Below, one piece after another: positions 1 through 11,500 of a stretch of 64,000 bases of DNA. The notes under the pieces were generated by a model. That model had not been told where the DNA came from. It ran no database searches and was given only the letters and a program-made list of their open reading frames with translations. The stretch lies in NCBI GenBank assembly GCA_029747585.1, contig JAPEVF010000052.1:81998-145997 (forward strand). Reading direction: 5' to 3'. Position numbers and translations under genes: made by a program. Each line of letters begins with the position of its first letter. Positions within the stretch are counted from its first letter, which is position 1. The DNA is from Pleurotus djamor. Its lineage: Eukaryota > Basidiomycota > Agaricomycetes > Agaricales > Pleurotaceae.

Positions 1-320
1 TCGCGATAAACGGTTGGTAGGTGAGCCTCGTCAATCTCCTCTGGTGAATGTAGAGGCATTGGGTCAAGGATAACCTCTGAAAGCAAAGGGAAATCGGCTG
101 GATCAGGCTTAGGAATCGTGAATGTTGATGATCCGCCACCAGTGGGTATAGAACGGGACTCGACCGAGGCCTCAGGACGGCGTGGATGTGTCCGAGGCCC
201 ACTGTCCACAGGGACCTTTCTCGGGCGGGCTGTTCAGGACGTTTAGACATGTGCTCTTTGTGTCGATCAAATGTGTACGTTACCATTCCGCCTTTTCATA
301 ATATCAAGCGACCCCTCCAT
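1..320 (-). CDS. 5' part of an unknown Pro/Ser-rich protein, cut by the window edge
   Basis: Two exons on the minus strand join in phase. A short first exon (320 to 284) starts at an ATG inside a charged, coiled-coil-like stretch, MEGSLDIMKRRN. A 54-nt GT-AG intron (283-230) follows, then an exon open to the window edge (229 to 1). The second exon reads as a Pro/Ser-rich segment containing SIPTGGGSSTFTIPKP and ends with acidic residues. The same frame is open upstream of position 320 to about 400, so the true start could lie in an earlier exon. No family is recognised. It is divergent from the gene at 412, with about 90 bp between the starts. The intact splice phase is the main evidence for a real gene. 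Confidence 0.4.
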
Positions 321-411
321 CTTTTCCAACCTCCCTTGGACGTCAACTTGTAAGGATTTGAGAGCGGCTGCGTTGATGTCCTACGAGTATCATTAGGCAC
401 TGCTTGAAAGC

Positions 412-1811
412 ATGAAAAGGGTTCTGACCGAAGTTCTGATGGCGCGCTGCGTCAGCCTCAGCAAATCGTTCGTGCTTATGTTTCCTGTCATGGGATTTGA
501 CGACCACCTAGATGTGGCAATGAGTCACCGAAGAGTGTGGTCGAGCGCCTATGTTGGACATGTGGTACGCACAAAGGCGGCAGCCTGCAACGATAGCTAC
601 TCCCCACTCGGTGCTCGTCTCACAATGAATCACCCTCCGTTCATTCCTGGGCAACGACGATTCACTCTTCGTCTACCATCTCGGTATACGGAGCCGTTTA
701 GAATTGGCATACCATACCCAATGTCAGACGAGCTTTTGACTCTAGGTGAGAGGCGCATTCTCGATCAATAGGATGTAAAGATTGACGTGGAAAACAGAGC
801 AAAATCCTGACACAAGAAAGGTCAAGCAAGAAGAAGTACGCCAGCGTTTATGCGGACCACCAGCTCCTGATGCTCTGCATTCTTCTTCGGAGGTTCCTAC
901 ACGCGACATCAGTTCCATCGCAGACATTGAGGCGCAGAGTGAAGAGCAACTACAAATATGGAGCAGAGCTCTGGAGCGGCCAGTCGAGGATGCACAGTCT
1001 GATAACGCCCCTTCTCCATCCTCTGCCGGAACCCATGACGCACCCAGAGTTCTTCCCAATCGTTTGACTGTGGAAGAAGAAGAACTAACCTCCGCAGTCA
1101 ACATTTCAACCGGCGGCGACAGCTTTCCACCAACCTCGACAGGACCACCTCAGATCCCATCCCCGATATCCTTCCACTCTAAACCTCGCAACATGTCCCC
1201 TTTTTTATCTGAGGCTCTTTCCTCCGAGAGTGAAGACCCATACCCTCCGCAATCTCCTCGTCTGTCGACCCCACGAGGCTTGGATCAATTTAGCAATGGC
1301 GAAGGGTACGAGGTCTTGGCGGGGAGCTCAACTTCGTCACAGCAATCCAACCGATTCGCACCTTACTCTAGGGGATACAAAAGGCGACAGTACGTTGGTA
1401 CTCGATCTCACGCAATGCTTGTCAATATGTTAACTTTGGACCAGAAGGAAAACAACAGCGAAAATTCGGGTTGTTCATGGGATTGAGTACCAGGATAAAA
1501 GAATCGCCAAGATGGATGTTTGGTACAGCTGTCATCAATCCACAGGAGATGAGCCCATCGAAGCACCGCCGACTTACGATGATGCTGCTCTCCCTGAGTA
1601 CTCAATCTTTACCCACCTATCTTCGGAGCAGATTCAGGCATGGATCTGGCTTTCAAATGCTTGGCTGTGCGTGAAGGATGGTTATTCACGACAAGAGAAT
1701 GGGACAATGCTCTTTTTACGCATTGATTTGATGACATGGGTCCGCGGAGAAGCATGGGATCGATACAATCGAACACGGAAAACAGGAGGAAGTAAACCGC
1801 TAGATAGATAA
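412..1811 (+). CDS. unknown 430-residue protein with PPxY and LPxY motifs
   Basis: Three exons (412-745, 798-1389, 1445-1811) join in phase through two ordinary short introns and give 1293 nt, exactly 431 codons. The first exon encodes a basic N-terminus. The second is low complexity, rich in Ser, Pro and Glu, and ends in a basic SRGYKRRQ patch. The third begins KIRVVHGIEYQDKRIAKM and contains EAPPTYDDAALPEYS, i.e. a PPxY motif followed by LPEY, as recognised by WW-domain proteins such as Rsp5/NEDD4 ligases (family knowledge). No membrane segment or signal peptide is seen. The frame-consistent introns support a real gene; start codon and function are uncertain. PPxY motifs also occur in the membrane-protein family later in the window. 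Confidence 0.5.
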
Positions 1812-2018
1812 CTGCGCGAAGAATGCTCTGATTATGTGTTTATCCCAACCACTTTGCAGCGATTCTCCGCCAAGTGCATCAGCGTGTTAAGTGGAACAAA
1901 GAGTCTTTGTTCTAATCGTGAGCATGTAAGTGGCACGACACGATGCACTAGATATTTAAGCCTCACCCGCAGGCCAACCATACGCCGTCAACCTACCCAG
2001 CAGACACATCCTCGCATT

Positions 2019-3119
2019 ATGCCAAGCACTTCTACACTCGTCGTCAGACGTTCCCCGCGTCAGCACAGGGTGAATCCCTACGCATCTCGGGGTGCTCAAC
2101 CACGCCCTTTGACAGCCAATGTTCACGCCGTCTCATCCCAAGCCCGGAGCCTTGCTCGTATCCGGGCTATTCTACCGAGCCTATCGCCCTCGCCCTCGCC
2201 CTCGCCTCCATCACCGTTCACGGCACTCGCTTTCAGCTTCGCAGCCCCTCCCCTTAATCCGCCCGTAGTTTGAGGGGTTGTTGAACCAACAAATATGGTG
2301 GCTGCGCGCCTGGAGATAGCTGACCTTCGGGATCGCATCAAAGAACTAGAGGAGGAAAGGGGCGATTTGCAACAGGCGAACCGTGACCTTAGGATGGAAA
2401 GTGCCCATTTCAAATCTCGGCTTCGCACTGTACGTATCTATTGGAAGTCCATTGTGCGGTGATCCCTAACGTCCTATGATTCCCTTTGTGCTAGGTGACA
2501 GCTGCGATAGCCCAAGCAGTTACTTGTACAATTTGCTCGGGGTACACAACGAAATTCTACATGTAAGTCATCCTGAATTTTGTTTTGCTTCGGTCACTAA
2601 CTATGCCTAGTCTTCGAGAGTGTGGCCATCACTTCTGCTTGTACTGCCTCACTCGGCATTTCCAAGAAAAGCTGAAGGATAATATCCGCCACCTGTTCGA
2701 TGTCCCGGCCGATGTCATCCCCCCCCCTTGACTTCCACCCTCCCGTTTTTATGCTCTTTGGTGAAGCGTCCTATCCTAGAACGGTTGAGGAACGCAATCA
2801 AATTTGGAAGGAGGCACGCGTTTCACAGCGGATCAAACTTATCGCTGGCGGTATGACACGTTCGGACGCAGACCTCCGTGCTGTGAAAATGGCTACGCGT
2901 CTGTTCACCTATCCATGCCCTGTTTGTAGGGAGCGCATTCGGAACCCCCCAGTGGAGGTCCTCGCTGGTCGCACTCTCTGTCGGGTTTATGAAGACGCTA
3001 TCCTCTACTACACTCCATTGGAAGAACGACCAGACGAGGTCGAGGAAGCGGAATTAACGGACTTTGATCCTCTCTTTGTGAATGCCGATGTCGTTCTCAA
3101 CGAATTCGCAAGGGCGTAG
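2019..3119 (+). pseudogene. RING-finger protein gene with an in-frame stop and a frameshift
   Basis: Exons 2019-2429, 2495-2562 and 2611-3119 are joined by introns of 65 and 48 nt. Order of parts: basic N-terminus, Ser/Pro repeats (SPSPSPSPP), a coiled coil (LEIADLRDRIKELEEERGD), then a RING-type zinc site made of CTIC, CGHHFCLYC and, about 90 residues later, CPVC. The spacing before the last Cys pair is much longer than usual. Two lesions break it. A TGA at 2271-2273 lies in the same frame as the coiled coil that follows. A run of nine C (2719-2727) shifts the frame by one base before the CPVC half. The exon sum is 988 nt, one more than a multiple of three. If translation starts at the ATG at 2295 only the C-tract matters. 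Proteins of this type are usually E3 ubiquitin ligases. Confidence 0.65.
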
Positions 3120-3843
3120 GGGAGAGACCACGCAGGTGCCTAGAACGGATACACCCGTAATATTTATGTCAATTGTCTTTGTAATGAGGTCTCGGAAATG
3201 TATGTATTTAATTTGTTGGCTAAGACAATCTTGTTCGACACCATACATCATATCCTGAACGCGTGGGGCACCAAGAAAGGCAGTAAGGCGCCTACCGACC
3301 GGCGACCATCCGTCCAAGTAAACCAAGTTATCATCTTCCTTCCTGCATCAACACCTTGGTCGCCGTGAGCAATTTGACTTCCAACCTTCGACTATTCGAA
3401 CAGACGAGGGAGAGAAGGAAGAGGGGTCAAGGCATTGAGACGAAGGTTTATATACGAAGGCGCCGGGGATTTCCGAATCATGGTGCATCCACGGTGCTCG
3501 GGCCAAAAGACCACTAAGCCACTCCTTGCTCTCCGCCACAACATGTTCAGTCTTCAGGCTTCGGCACCTTCAGAAACAGAAACACATGCTAGGTCTGATC
3601 GCATTGCTACGCTACCCACAGATTGGTCGTAGGTAAGCACGCAATCCTAACGAGTTAGAAGCAAAGTGCATTGACGTCACCAACTGCTCCGCGCGGAAGC
3701 AAAGATTCTCGATCCCTGATCATCACCCCAGATCACGGGGTACTTACAGCTTGAAGCTTAAACGTTAAACGTTAAATATTTCAATGTTTGAACGCTTAGC
3801 GCTTAGCACTCAGCTTTAAGTACTCAGCGCTCAAATTCAAAGG
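3120..3843. other. non-coding stretch with short palindromic motifs
   Basis: No gene is supported here. Around 3745-3835 the sequence is a cluster of short repeated or palindromic words (AAACGTTAAACGTTAAA, CGCTTAGCGCTTAGC, then two versions of ACTCAGC), directly left of the long inverted repeat. It may be the flank or remnant of the same element. Confidence 0.4.
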
Positions 3844-4674
3844 CTAACCCACTGACCACTGGAGTGGGGCAAATATTGGGATAATTCGAGTTCGGAGGAG
3901 AGTCTCGTGGAGGATTGGGAAATGTGTAGAGCATCTCGCTGGTATGCAATGGACAATGCTTCGTGTATCATGAAGGGCTAGAGCTCGGACATGAGGAAGG
4001 GGACTCAGTCAAGCTCGCGATGGGGCGAAGCCAAGTGTCAAAGCGTCGAGGGTATAGAGTTCGTTGGTTTTAGCCGTGGAACTACGGTCGTTAGAAAGGT
4101 GCCAAGGCGAATATTCGCGAGAATGAAGTCACTCCGAGTCCGAGTTGTCGGCGTAAAGATATGGGTCGTCAAAGATGCCCTACATGCTCGCGAACGCGGG
4201 CTTCATAGTTTCCTGATTCAACGAGTTTACAAAATCCAATACTGAGTACGTATCCTACGACCTCCTCCTTGGTCGCTTTCTCGGACTTTCTCGGACTACA
4301 TCTACTACTACTACCTGACCTCGCCGTTGATCATACTACAGTGTCGGAGAACTTCCTACGAATGGATGGGAACCCTACGCCTGTTCACCTAAGTTGTCAC
4401 AGGATCGGACGAATTACCTCATCCATATGCTAGCTTGCGCCAGCGAGACACACTCTACCCTCGACGCTTGGCTTCGCCCCATCGCGAGCTTGACTGATTC
4501 CCCTTCCTCATGTCCGAGCTCTAGCCCTTCATGATACACGAAACATTTTCCATTGCATACCAGCGAGATGCTCTACACATTTCCCAATCCTCCACGAGAC
4601 TCTCCTCCAAACTCGAATTATCCCAATATTTGCCCCCAACTCGAAGACCTAGTTCAAGTGGTCAGTGGTTTGGC
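3844..4674. repeat. long inverted-repeat element (~215-bp arms, ~390-bp spacer)
   Basis: The sequence of about 3844-4059 returns as its reverse complement at about 4451-4674, with a few mismatches and a roughly 16-nt indel near the outer end. Both arms contain the words GGGCAAATATTGGGATAA and CGTGGAGGATTGGGAAATG (or complements). The outer ends pair as CCACTGACCACT with AGTGGTCAGTGG. The spacer has no convincing ORF. The form fits a non-autonomous terminal-inverted-repeat element or foldback transposon; transcription would give a long hairpin RNA. No clear target-site duplication was found, so the class is not assigned. Confidence 0.8.
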
Positions 4675-4828
4675 ATCTCTCATTATATCTGCGACCAGTC
4701 TTGAATTTGTTGCTCGCTCGCATGACCTGACGATTCCAAAACACTCTCCGNTAACTCGCTTCTCCAACCTACTTTTCGCGACTTGCCACCACAGATTTTG
4801 GGAATGGATGATGCATGTGACTCGGAGG

Positions 4829-5105
4829 GCTTTCTAACCTACTTACTTTTGCAACTGGTTGACTAGATGTGACTGGGCTTTCTAACATACTTTTGCGACT
4901 GGTCGAGTAGATGTGACTGGGCTTTCTAACATACTTTTTGCAACTGGTCAATTGGATGTGACCGGGCTCGTCATCCTTCTTTTTGCGAACTGGTCGATCG
5001 GATGTGACTGGGCTCGTCATCCTTCTTTTTGCGACTGGTCGATTGGATGTGACTGGGCTCGTCATCCTTCTTTTTGCGAACTGGTTGACCAGATGTGACT
5101 TGACT
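4829..5105. repeat. minisatellite, six copies of a ~45-bp unit
   Basis: Six consecutive units of 44-48 bp can be lined up by eye. Each starts GGCTTTCTAACATACTT or GGCTCGTCATCCTTCTT, continues TTGCGACTGGTCGA and ends GATGTGACTG. Units 1-3 share the first opening and units 4-6 the second, so the array grew from two subtypes. A degenerate unit may lie just upstream (about 4765-4825). ORFs here on both strands are by-products of the repeat. Confidence 0.85.
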
Positions 5106-5440
5106 GTCCAATCTCCTTTGTGTCGATCAGATGTNGACCCCTCCTATGTCTTTGTCTGGGCTGTGACTCTTTGAACCCAGTCCTCTCCATCTGTCCTTTG
5201 TTCACTGAGTCCGATCTTGGTAGGCCTCGTGCTTTTGAGGTTGCATCCCCTCCGAGATCGACTCGTCGAGCTTGCATTCGCTCCGAGGTCGAGTCGTCGA
5301 GGTCGCATCTACTCCGAGTCCGAGTCGTTTCTCTGACTACCCGTTCATCGACAGGAGCGACGAGGCCTGTGTGTCCTGTAAGGAGCCCGGCCCTTAACCG
5401 GACCAGTTCGCCGGCCCTGGTAGCGAACCGGGTTCCCTAC
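5106..5440. repeat. repeat-derived segment, possible LTR-like edge
   Basis: The segment holds repeated CGAGTCGTCGAG words and a copy of CTCCGAGTCCGAGT that also occurs in the spacer of the inverted-repeat element (about 4133). At 5380-5440 it carries a G+C-rich stretch with overlapping GGCCC/CCGG words ending in GAACCGGGTTCCCTAC. It looks like an old transposon end but no partner copy is in the window, so the class is left open. Confidence 0.3.
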
Positions 5441-6356
5441 TATCGACAAAAGTATGTATCAATTATTTTAGAAGTATATTTATATCATACTTTCAGCTTA
5501 TTAACGACAAAGCTATCTTGATAGTATGCTATGCTAACTCACAAAGATACTTTCAACTTACTTTGTCTCAAAGTACAAAGGTTTTTTACTGTTTGCTTAC
5601 TTTGTCGCGGAGTATTTGGAAAGTATAAAGGTCAAATGCTTTCAAGATAAGTCACAAATAATTTTGCGCCAAGTATGGAGGATGACTAATCCATACTTTT
5701 CTTTCTTACTTTGCGCGTTTGTATTTGGGAGTTATCCAAGTTTCATACCTTCAAGATAACTCAAGAATACTTGCGTGTGAATTACCGAAGATTAGTAATC
5801 TCTACTTTATTTCCTACTTTCGGCATTGATATTTAAATACTTTCTTGGATACTCTTTGCATAATTCACACGATCGTAGGCTAACAGTAGGCTTTCATGCC
5901 CGCTGTGTGAACAAGGAGCAAAATGGAAGCGCGAAAGCTTGTGATCAATAAGTGGCGACTCTGGCTGCTCGCCCTCAGTACCACTCAGGTACAACAAGAT
6001 CACAAGTTTTCAGGAGCCATGGGTTCAACCTGCGTGTTCGCTGAGTCGTCGTTGTTCTCACAAACGCCACAAAACTGAGTGAGTAACAGGCGCTCCGATC
6101 ATTTGGAGTTCGTCCTTCTTCCTTCGGTTCAAACTGTTCTAAAGCTAGATTGTTGTTCGGGTTTCTCAATAACGGCATTCCCCCACTCGTCCTTCAAGCT
6201 TCTCGGTCCAGGAGTAACGTGTTCTCAGCGATTAACTCGCTTCACGCGGACCACTCACCGAGGCTCCAGCATTCGAAATAGAAACTCACCGTTGGCACCC
6301 ACCAGGCTCTCTATTTACATATAAGCCAGACTTTTACTGTACAGACACGACATCCC
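5441..6356. other. A+T-rich non-coding patch, then upstream region of the carboxypeptidase gene
   Basis: From 5441 to about 5860 the base composition is clearly richer in A+T than the flanks and the word CTTACTTTG or its complement CAAAGTA recurs many times in both directions, suggesting a decayed element. From 5870 to 6356 there is no supportable gene. A TATAAG at 6320-6325 lies 37 bp before the carboxypeptidase ATG. Confidence 0.5.
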
Positions 6357-8532
6357 ATGGTTCTTGCGATGTGGAACTACTCCAAGCTTTTGCTAAGCCT
6401 CGGTTGCATCTCCTCTTGCCTCCTTACAAGTGCCTTCACGCACACGCAAGTACCTCTTTCTTCCCCAAACCTGGCTCGGCCACTCAGCTATGTCAACAAT
6501 TCCGGGATATGCGAAACAACACCCGGTGTCAACCAGATGTCTGGCTACATCAACGTCGATGCCGAGACATCGATGGTAGGTTGTGCTACTCAATGTTGCG
6601 CACTGTAGGATCTGACTCCTCTTTGCCCTAGTGGTTCTGGTTCTTTGAAGCGAGAAATTCCCCAGAAACTGCTCCGTTGACTCTTTGGTATTATCTATCT
6701 CTCCTCTNGACAACCCAGCCTCATTCTGATGGGAGGTTATAGGCTCAATGGTGGCCCAGGATGCTCGTCACTGATCGGGTTGTTCCAAGGTTGGCTTGAT
6801 ATGTCCTACTCCAGTACCATGCTAACGTTCTTACCTCAGAGAATGGACCGTGTCAAGTTAGCGACCCTCTGGGGAATACAACAGAGTTGAATCCCTACAG
6901 GTCTGTTTCAAATTGATCTCGATAATCCCGTGCAAATCTGACACTGGCCCGCCGTAGCTGGAACAACCTCAGTAACAGTGCGTTCTCTCGAAAGCAACTG
7001 TCTTCCTTTTCTCATTCGATGCTCTAGTGATCTACATTGATCAGCCCATAGGAAGTGGATTCTCCTACGGGAACGTAAACGTAAACAGCACCGAGGCCGC
7101 AGCGCCCGTGTTCTGGTCTGCTCTTCAAGTCCTCTTCAAAAGCCCCGAATTTTCAAAATTCCAGACTAGACAGTCCGTCTTCGTCCTTTTCGCCGCCACC
7201 CTGTCTGTTCAGCTCTAACATGCATCTAGATTCATATTCGCTACTGAGAGCTACGGCGGCCATTATGGTCCTGCCTTCGTAACGTATTTCAACCAGCAGA
7301 ACGCCAAAATACGTGCTGGCCAATTACCAGGTGGTATTTTAATAAATGTTGATGTCTTGATGATAAATAAGTGCGTCAATTCTTCGACTTCGTCTCTTCC
7401 TTCCATCTTATTCAACATTAACCCTTTGCAGTGGCTGGTTTGACCCGTTACTCCAGAACAAAGCCTATGTTGATTTCGCTACCAACGCTCCGCGATACGG
7501 ACAATTACAACCTGATGCAATGATATCCTCCCTCAACGACGCTTACTACGGTCCTGGTGGATGCCAAGAACAACTTCAAGCTTGTTCTGATGCTGGAACC
7601 TCGATCGCCTCGAATAGTATCTGTAACTTTGCAGATACGTTCTGCGTGAGTTACAATCCTCTTACAGCTGGACTCTTTTGTCTCACTTTCTAATTACCTA
7701 CTCTTTTCTCAGAATTATACAGTGTTGAACCCCTCCGTGGGTGACCGGTATCAGTACGATCTTCGACAGAGAGATCCAGGCTTCCTCCCGTCCGAATACT
7801 ACGCAACATACTTAGCATCTGCAGACGTCCTCGACAAGATAGGTGCTCAGGGAGACTATTCATCCTGTTCAGACGAGGTTGACTTGCTCTTCCGTTCAAC
7901 GGGTGATGTGCGTGCCCCATCCAACCTATGCATCACGAGAAACCGCTCATGGTCGCGCCTAACGCATTTGCAGGATGCTCGTTCTGTTCTCCCTCAACTT
8001 TCCGCACTTGCAGATTCCGGGCTTAACATCCTGATCTGGGTAAGTTTGACGTGCTCTTTGTCTTAATTTTGAGCAAACGCTCAATTGCAATTTAGGCAGG
8101 GGACGCAGACATCAAGTGAGTCTTGAGATGACACCCCAGCGGATTTATCTAACGAATCGATACTATGTAGCTGCAATTGGCTGGGCTGCCATGCTTCCGC
8201 CCTCGCCATGGATTGGTATGGCAGTAAGAGACTGAAGAACTCGACTTTGACAAGCATGACTTTCGATGGGGTGACGGTTGGCGCTGCCCAGAAAGTTGAT
8301 AACTTCACTTTTGCGTAAGTGCGGAACACTTCATCCTTGGTTGTGGTTGCTTAGGGGAAGCTTAGGGTGATATATGACGCCGGACACGAAATAGTGAGTT
8401 TCCAGTTTCTCCTTCGCTATTTGCGAGACTAAAAACTTGTCATAGCCTTCATTCAAACCAGCAGCATCTCTGGAGGTGTTCAGACGGATGATCAACAACG
8501 AGCCCCTGGTAAATCCATCTAAGTCATTCTAG
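6357..8532 (+). CDS. secreted serine carboxypeptidase, peptidase family S10
   Basis: Fourteen exons joined by introns of 48-65 nt give 1443 nt (480 residues), a normal S10 length. An N-terminal hydrophobic signal peptide is followed by family motifs in order: ICETTPGVNQMSGYINV, WFWFFEARNSPETAP, LNGGPGCSS (oxyanion hole), NGPC, MIYIDQPIGSGFSYG, the nucleophile in TESYGGHYGP, the acid in WAGDADINCNW, and the histidine in YDAGHEIPSFKP. All three catalytic residues are therefore present. S10 enzymes remove C-terminal amino acids from peptides at acid pH in vacuoles or outside the cell. The residue before the Glu of the nucleophile motif is Thr instead of the usual Gly. The TRP-channel gene ends head-on only 48 bp downstream. 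Confidence 0.92.
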
Positions 8533-8580
8533 CAGGAGAGGGAGAAGGTACAAATATACAACTAAGACGAACGAATGAAT

Positions 8581-11500
8581 CTACTCCTTGGTTTTCACCC
8601 CTTGCTGGCTCAAACCAGCTACAAGCTGTGCGAGCAGACCTTCTATCTTCTCCTGCCTCTGTTCGATCTGTGACAACCGTCTCAGCAAATGAGTCTGGCC
8701 TCCAGCATCCTCTTCGTCCTTCTGTGTTTGTGTAGCAGTCTCAGGGGTACCAGTGGTCGAAAACTGCTTAGGACTCTCCGTGAAAGGCTGATCCGTTTCT
8801 GTTGTCGGGCTGGGAAACTTGCGCATGCCTATCGGTGTAGGGCCGACCTGCGTGACATCTTGCATTGACGGTCGTTGTGCGACCGAGGATAACCGTCTTC
8901 GACGCGTAATAGGTCCATAACTAATCGGCGGTATGGGTAGCATCGATTGTGATGGTTGGAAATTCGATGCAGCAGACGTTTCTGGTTCCTCGGGTATGCT
9001 ATCGTCCACGATGAGAGGCTGGAATATTTGGGCAAGCGGACTGGCTGTATGTGTGACTGCATCTGAGATGAGAGAGGCGAGTCGTGGTCGTGGTCCTTCT
9101 CTCGTTGGNAACCCAGAGGTGTTCTGGCGATTCGCAGGCGGTGGACTTGATGGACGTGTCTTACGACGNCTCACTGACATACGACGTTCTCTGGGAACTT
9201 CGACTATNGGAGATGTTGGTTGTTCCTGTGAGATCANCGCGCTTTCTTCTTCCTCAGCGAGCTCGAAGATCTTGACGAAGTAANGNACATAAGGGACGNN
9301 TGNTNTGTAAAGAAGGGNAGGGAANGCTCACTGCGTCGATATCAGAGTCTGCCCCCGAGAAACCGTCGAAGATACCTTGTGACCAGAGGNATAAGTTACG
9401 GCCAGCTACGATCCTCGAAGTTGTGACTCACTCATNCGCTTGAGTTGCCNAGGCAGGGTATCAATCACTTTCTCTGCAACGGCGCTGAAGGTATCGTAGA
9501 AGCCAATCGTATGATTCCTCTTTGCTTGTCGTTCGTAGAGGGCAATTAACAGTAATAGAGGGAAACTCGTCAAGCTTGAAGGGATAGGGATCATCAAGTG
9601 GAGGGAGAACGAAGGCAGATGAGCTTACCGAATCATGAACACATTCACTTTGTGAAACCAGCGCGGTGATAGAATGTAGCTCATGGGCAACATGACGAAC
9701 AGGGCAAACAGGTTGACGGGTGGTTGGTAAGAAAAGAGAGAATCCGCTTTGACTCTAAGGCAGAGTATTGATTGAAGAGATTCACTAGGCCAGAGTACGG
9801 ACATACCCTTCAATTGTGGAGACGGCTTTGCGAAACATTGCCTAGACGGAGAGTGAAGGTGAGCGAGCGGCATGAAAAGCTTTACGATGTGGTATCTTAC
9901 CTCTGCCGCAGCGTCTTCATTAATNGTTGAAAATGTATGAGATAGAATCTGTCGGTGATGGTAAGGCCAGTACATAAGAGTAAGAGGAACCGTGCACTTA
10001 CAGATACAAGAACTACGCAAGAAAACTGTCAGCGCTGAGTAACACCGAGAAGGAGGCAGCTAACCAGTGAGAAGTAAGGTATTGCTTAGGCATGCATATG
10101 TTATCATGAGAATAGGTCCGAAGACGGGATGGAAAGTAGCTAGCGCGGAAAGTTCAGTTAATNCACCCCGGAAGGGGCGGGCGTAAGGCTCACTTGCTCT
10201 ATCGAAACCACTGGCGTCAAGCCCAAAGAAGAGATCAAGCATCCACCAAGAGATTTTGCTTTGCAATGTTAGTCACATCGAGGTGGGGTAGAGTGAAAGG
10301 AGACAAGCTCACCCAACAGTATACTGAGCTTGATTTCGGCTCAGCCTACAAGTTCAATGAGTTATGTGCGGTCGAACCAGGCCAGTNATAAGAGAGACCA
10401 CATACGTCCACAACGCATACAAGAACCCGCAGAAACAGAACGCGGCGATGCACATCAAGATGACGAACTGGACCATCATGGCCCGTAGCGACAGCACCAT
10501 CAAGTTATCTCGTAGTGTGACGAAGGCCAATCTNAGCGNCCGGTTNAGAANGGTTNATGCTNTGAGGGAAAGAANGGNNANACTTGCCTGGGAAACATCA
10601 AACACGCGATGATGGCCAGGCAGTCTATGCCTAACGTACGGGCCCACAAAACTGNGGTGATCTTTCNTTNAGCTACNTGCANNGGTGGATGGGAAGAGCT
10701 TACCATCGTGATACACGCCGTATAGTCGGAGGAATCCATACACCCAAAAGGTTGTCACTAGATGAAAGATAAGTGGACGGACGTTNGTGTGAGATAAGGC
10801 ACATACCGAAGGCAAGATCGAAGCCATTCTATTGAACGGTCAGTTAATCGCGCAACCGCAAAGATCGGATCACAAACCCATGTGCCCTTGAAATAAACTA
10901 TTTGTATGGTGAGCACTNCTGGTGGGATCGCGACACCTTGAAACACCGCACCTTTGAGACCATGCTCCTGCATGGCGGCGACCTTCTCCAAGGTAAATCC
11001 GAGTGCATAAACCATGAAAATGAACTCCGAGAAGTTGATTGCATCTCGTTCATTGAATTCAATGGCAACCACGAATAAAACAAAAAGACCNAGGAAACTT
11101 TGTGNGATTGCCTTTAGACCGNNATGAANGGGAAGTGANTGGGATGAAGAACATTACTTCATGTATTCAAGCACTGAACGGATCGCNGGTACTTTGAGAC
11201 TGTTNANCGGTTNGTTAANGTGACGTGTTTACNCAGNAAGAAGGGTACNTACCGNTAATGATCNAGTAGGGGAGCTTTGTGAGGGTCGTAAAAGTGNATT
11301 GGNGTGCGTTTGTAGGTCTNNAGATCNCNTNNATGAGCGAGACGCNCTCCTNNANGAGGGGNAANGNCNTACGTCTGACAAGATAGAGTGGCTNCTNTGN
11401 GCTTGNTACACACACTTGCCACTAACAAAANCNTTAGCNTTTGNATGNGNNTTATNNTATCNNNGNACGCACGACCAGATCCCGTCNATCACTTTCTGAC

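Noticed and set aside
742..1104. 120-residue minus-strand ORF rich in Ser
   Set aside because: It lies opposite an exon of the 412-1811 gene, whose splice sites keep the phase; the ORF has no start context or partners.
2265..2320. A 56-nt GT-AG intron that would remove the TGA in the RING gene
   Set aside because: The splice would join in the wrong phase and run into a stop soon after.
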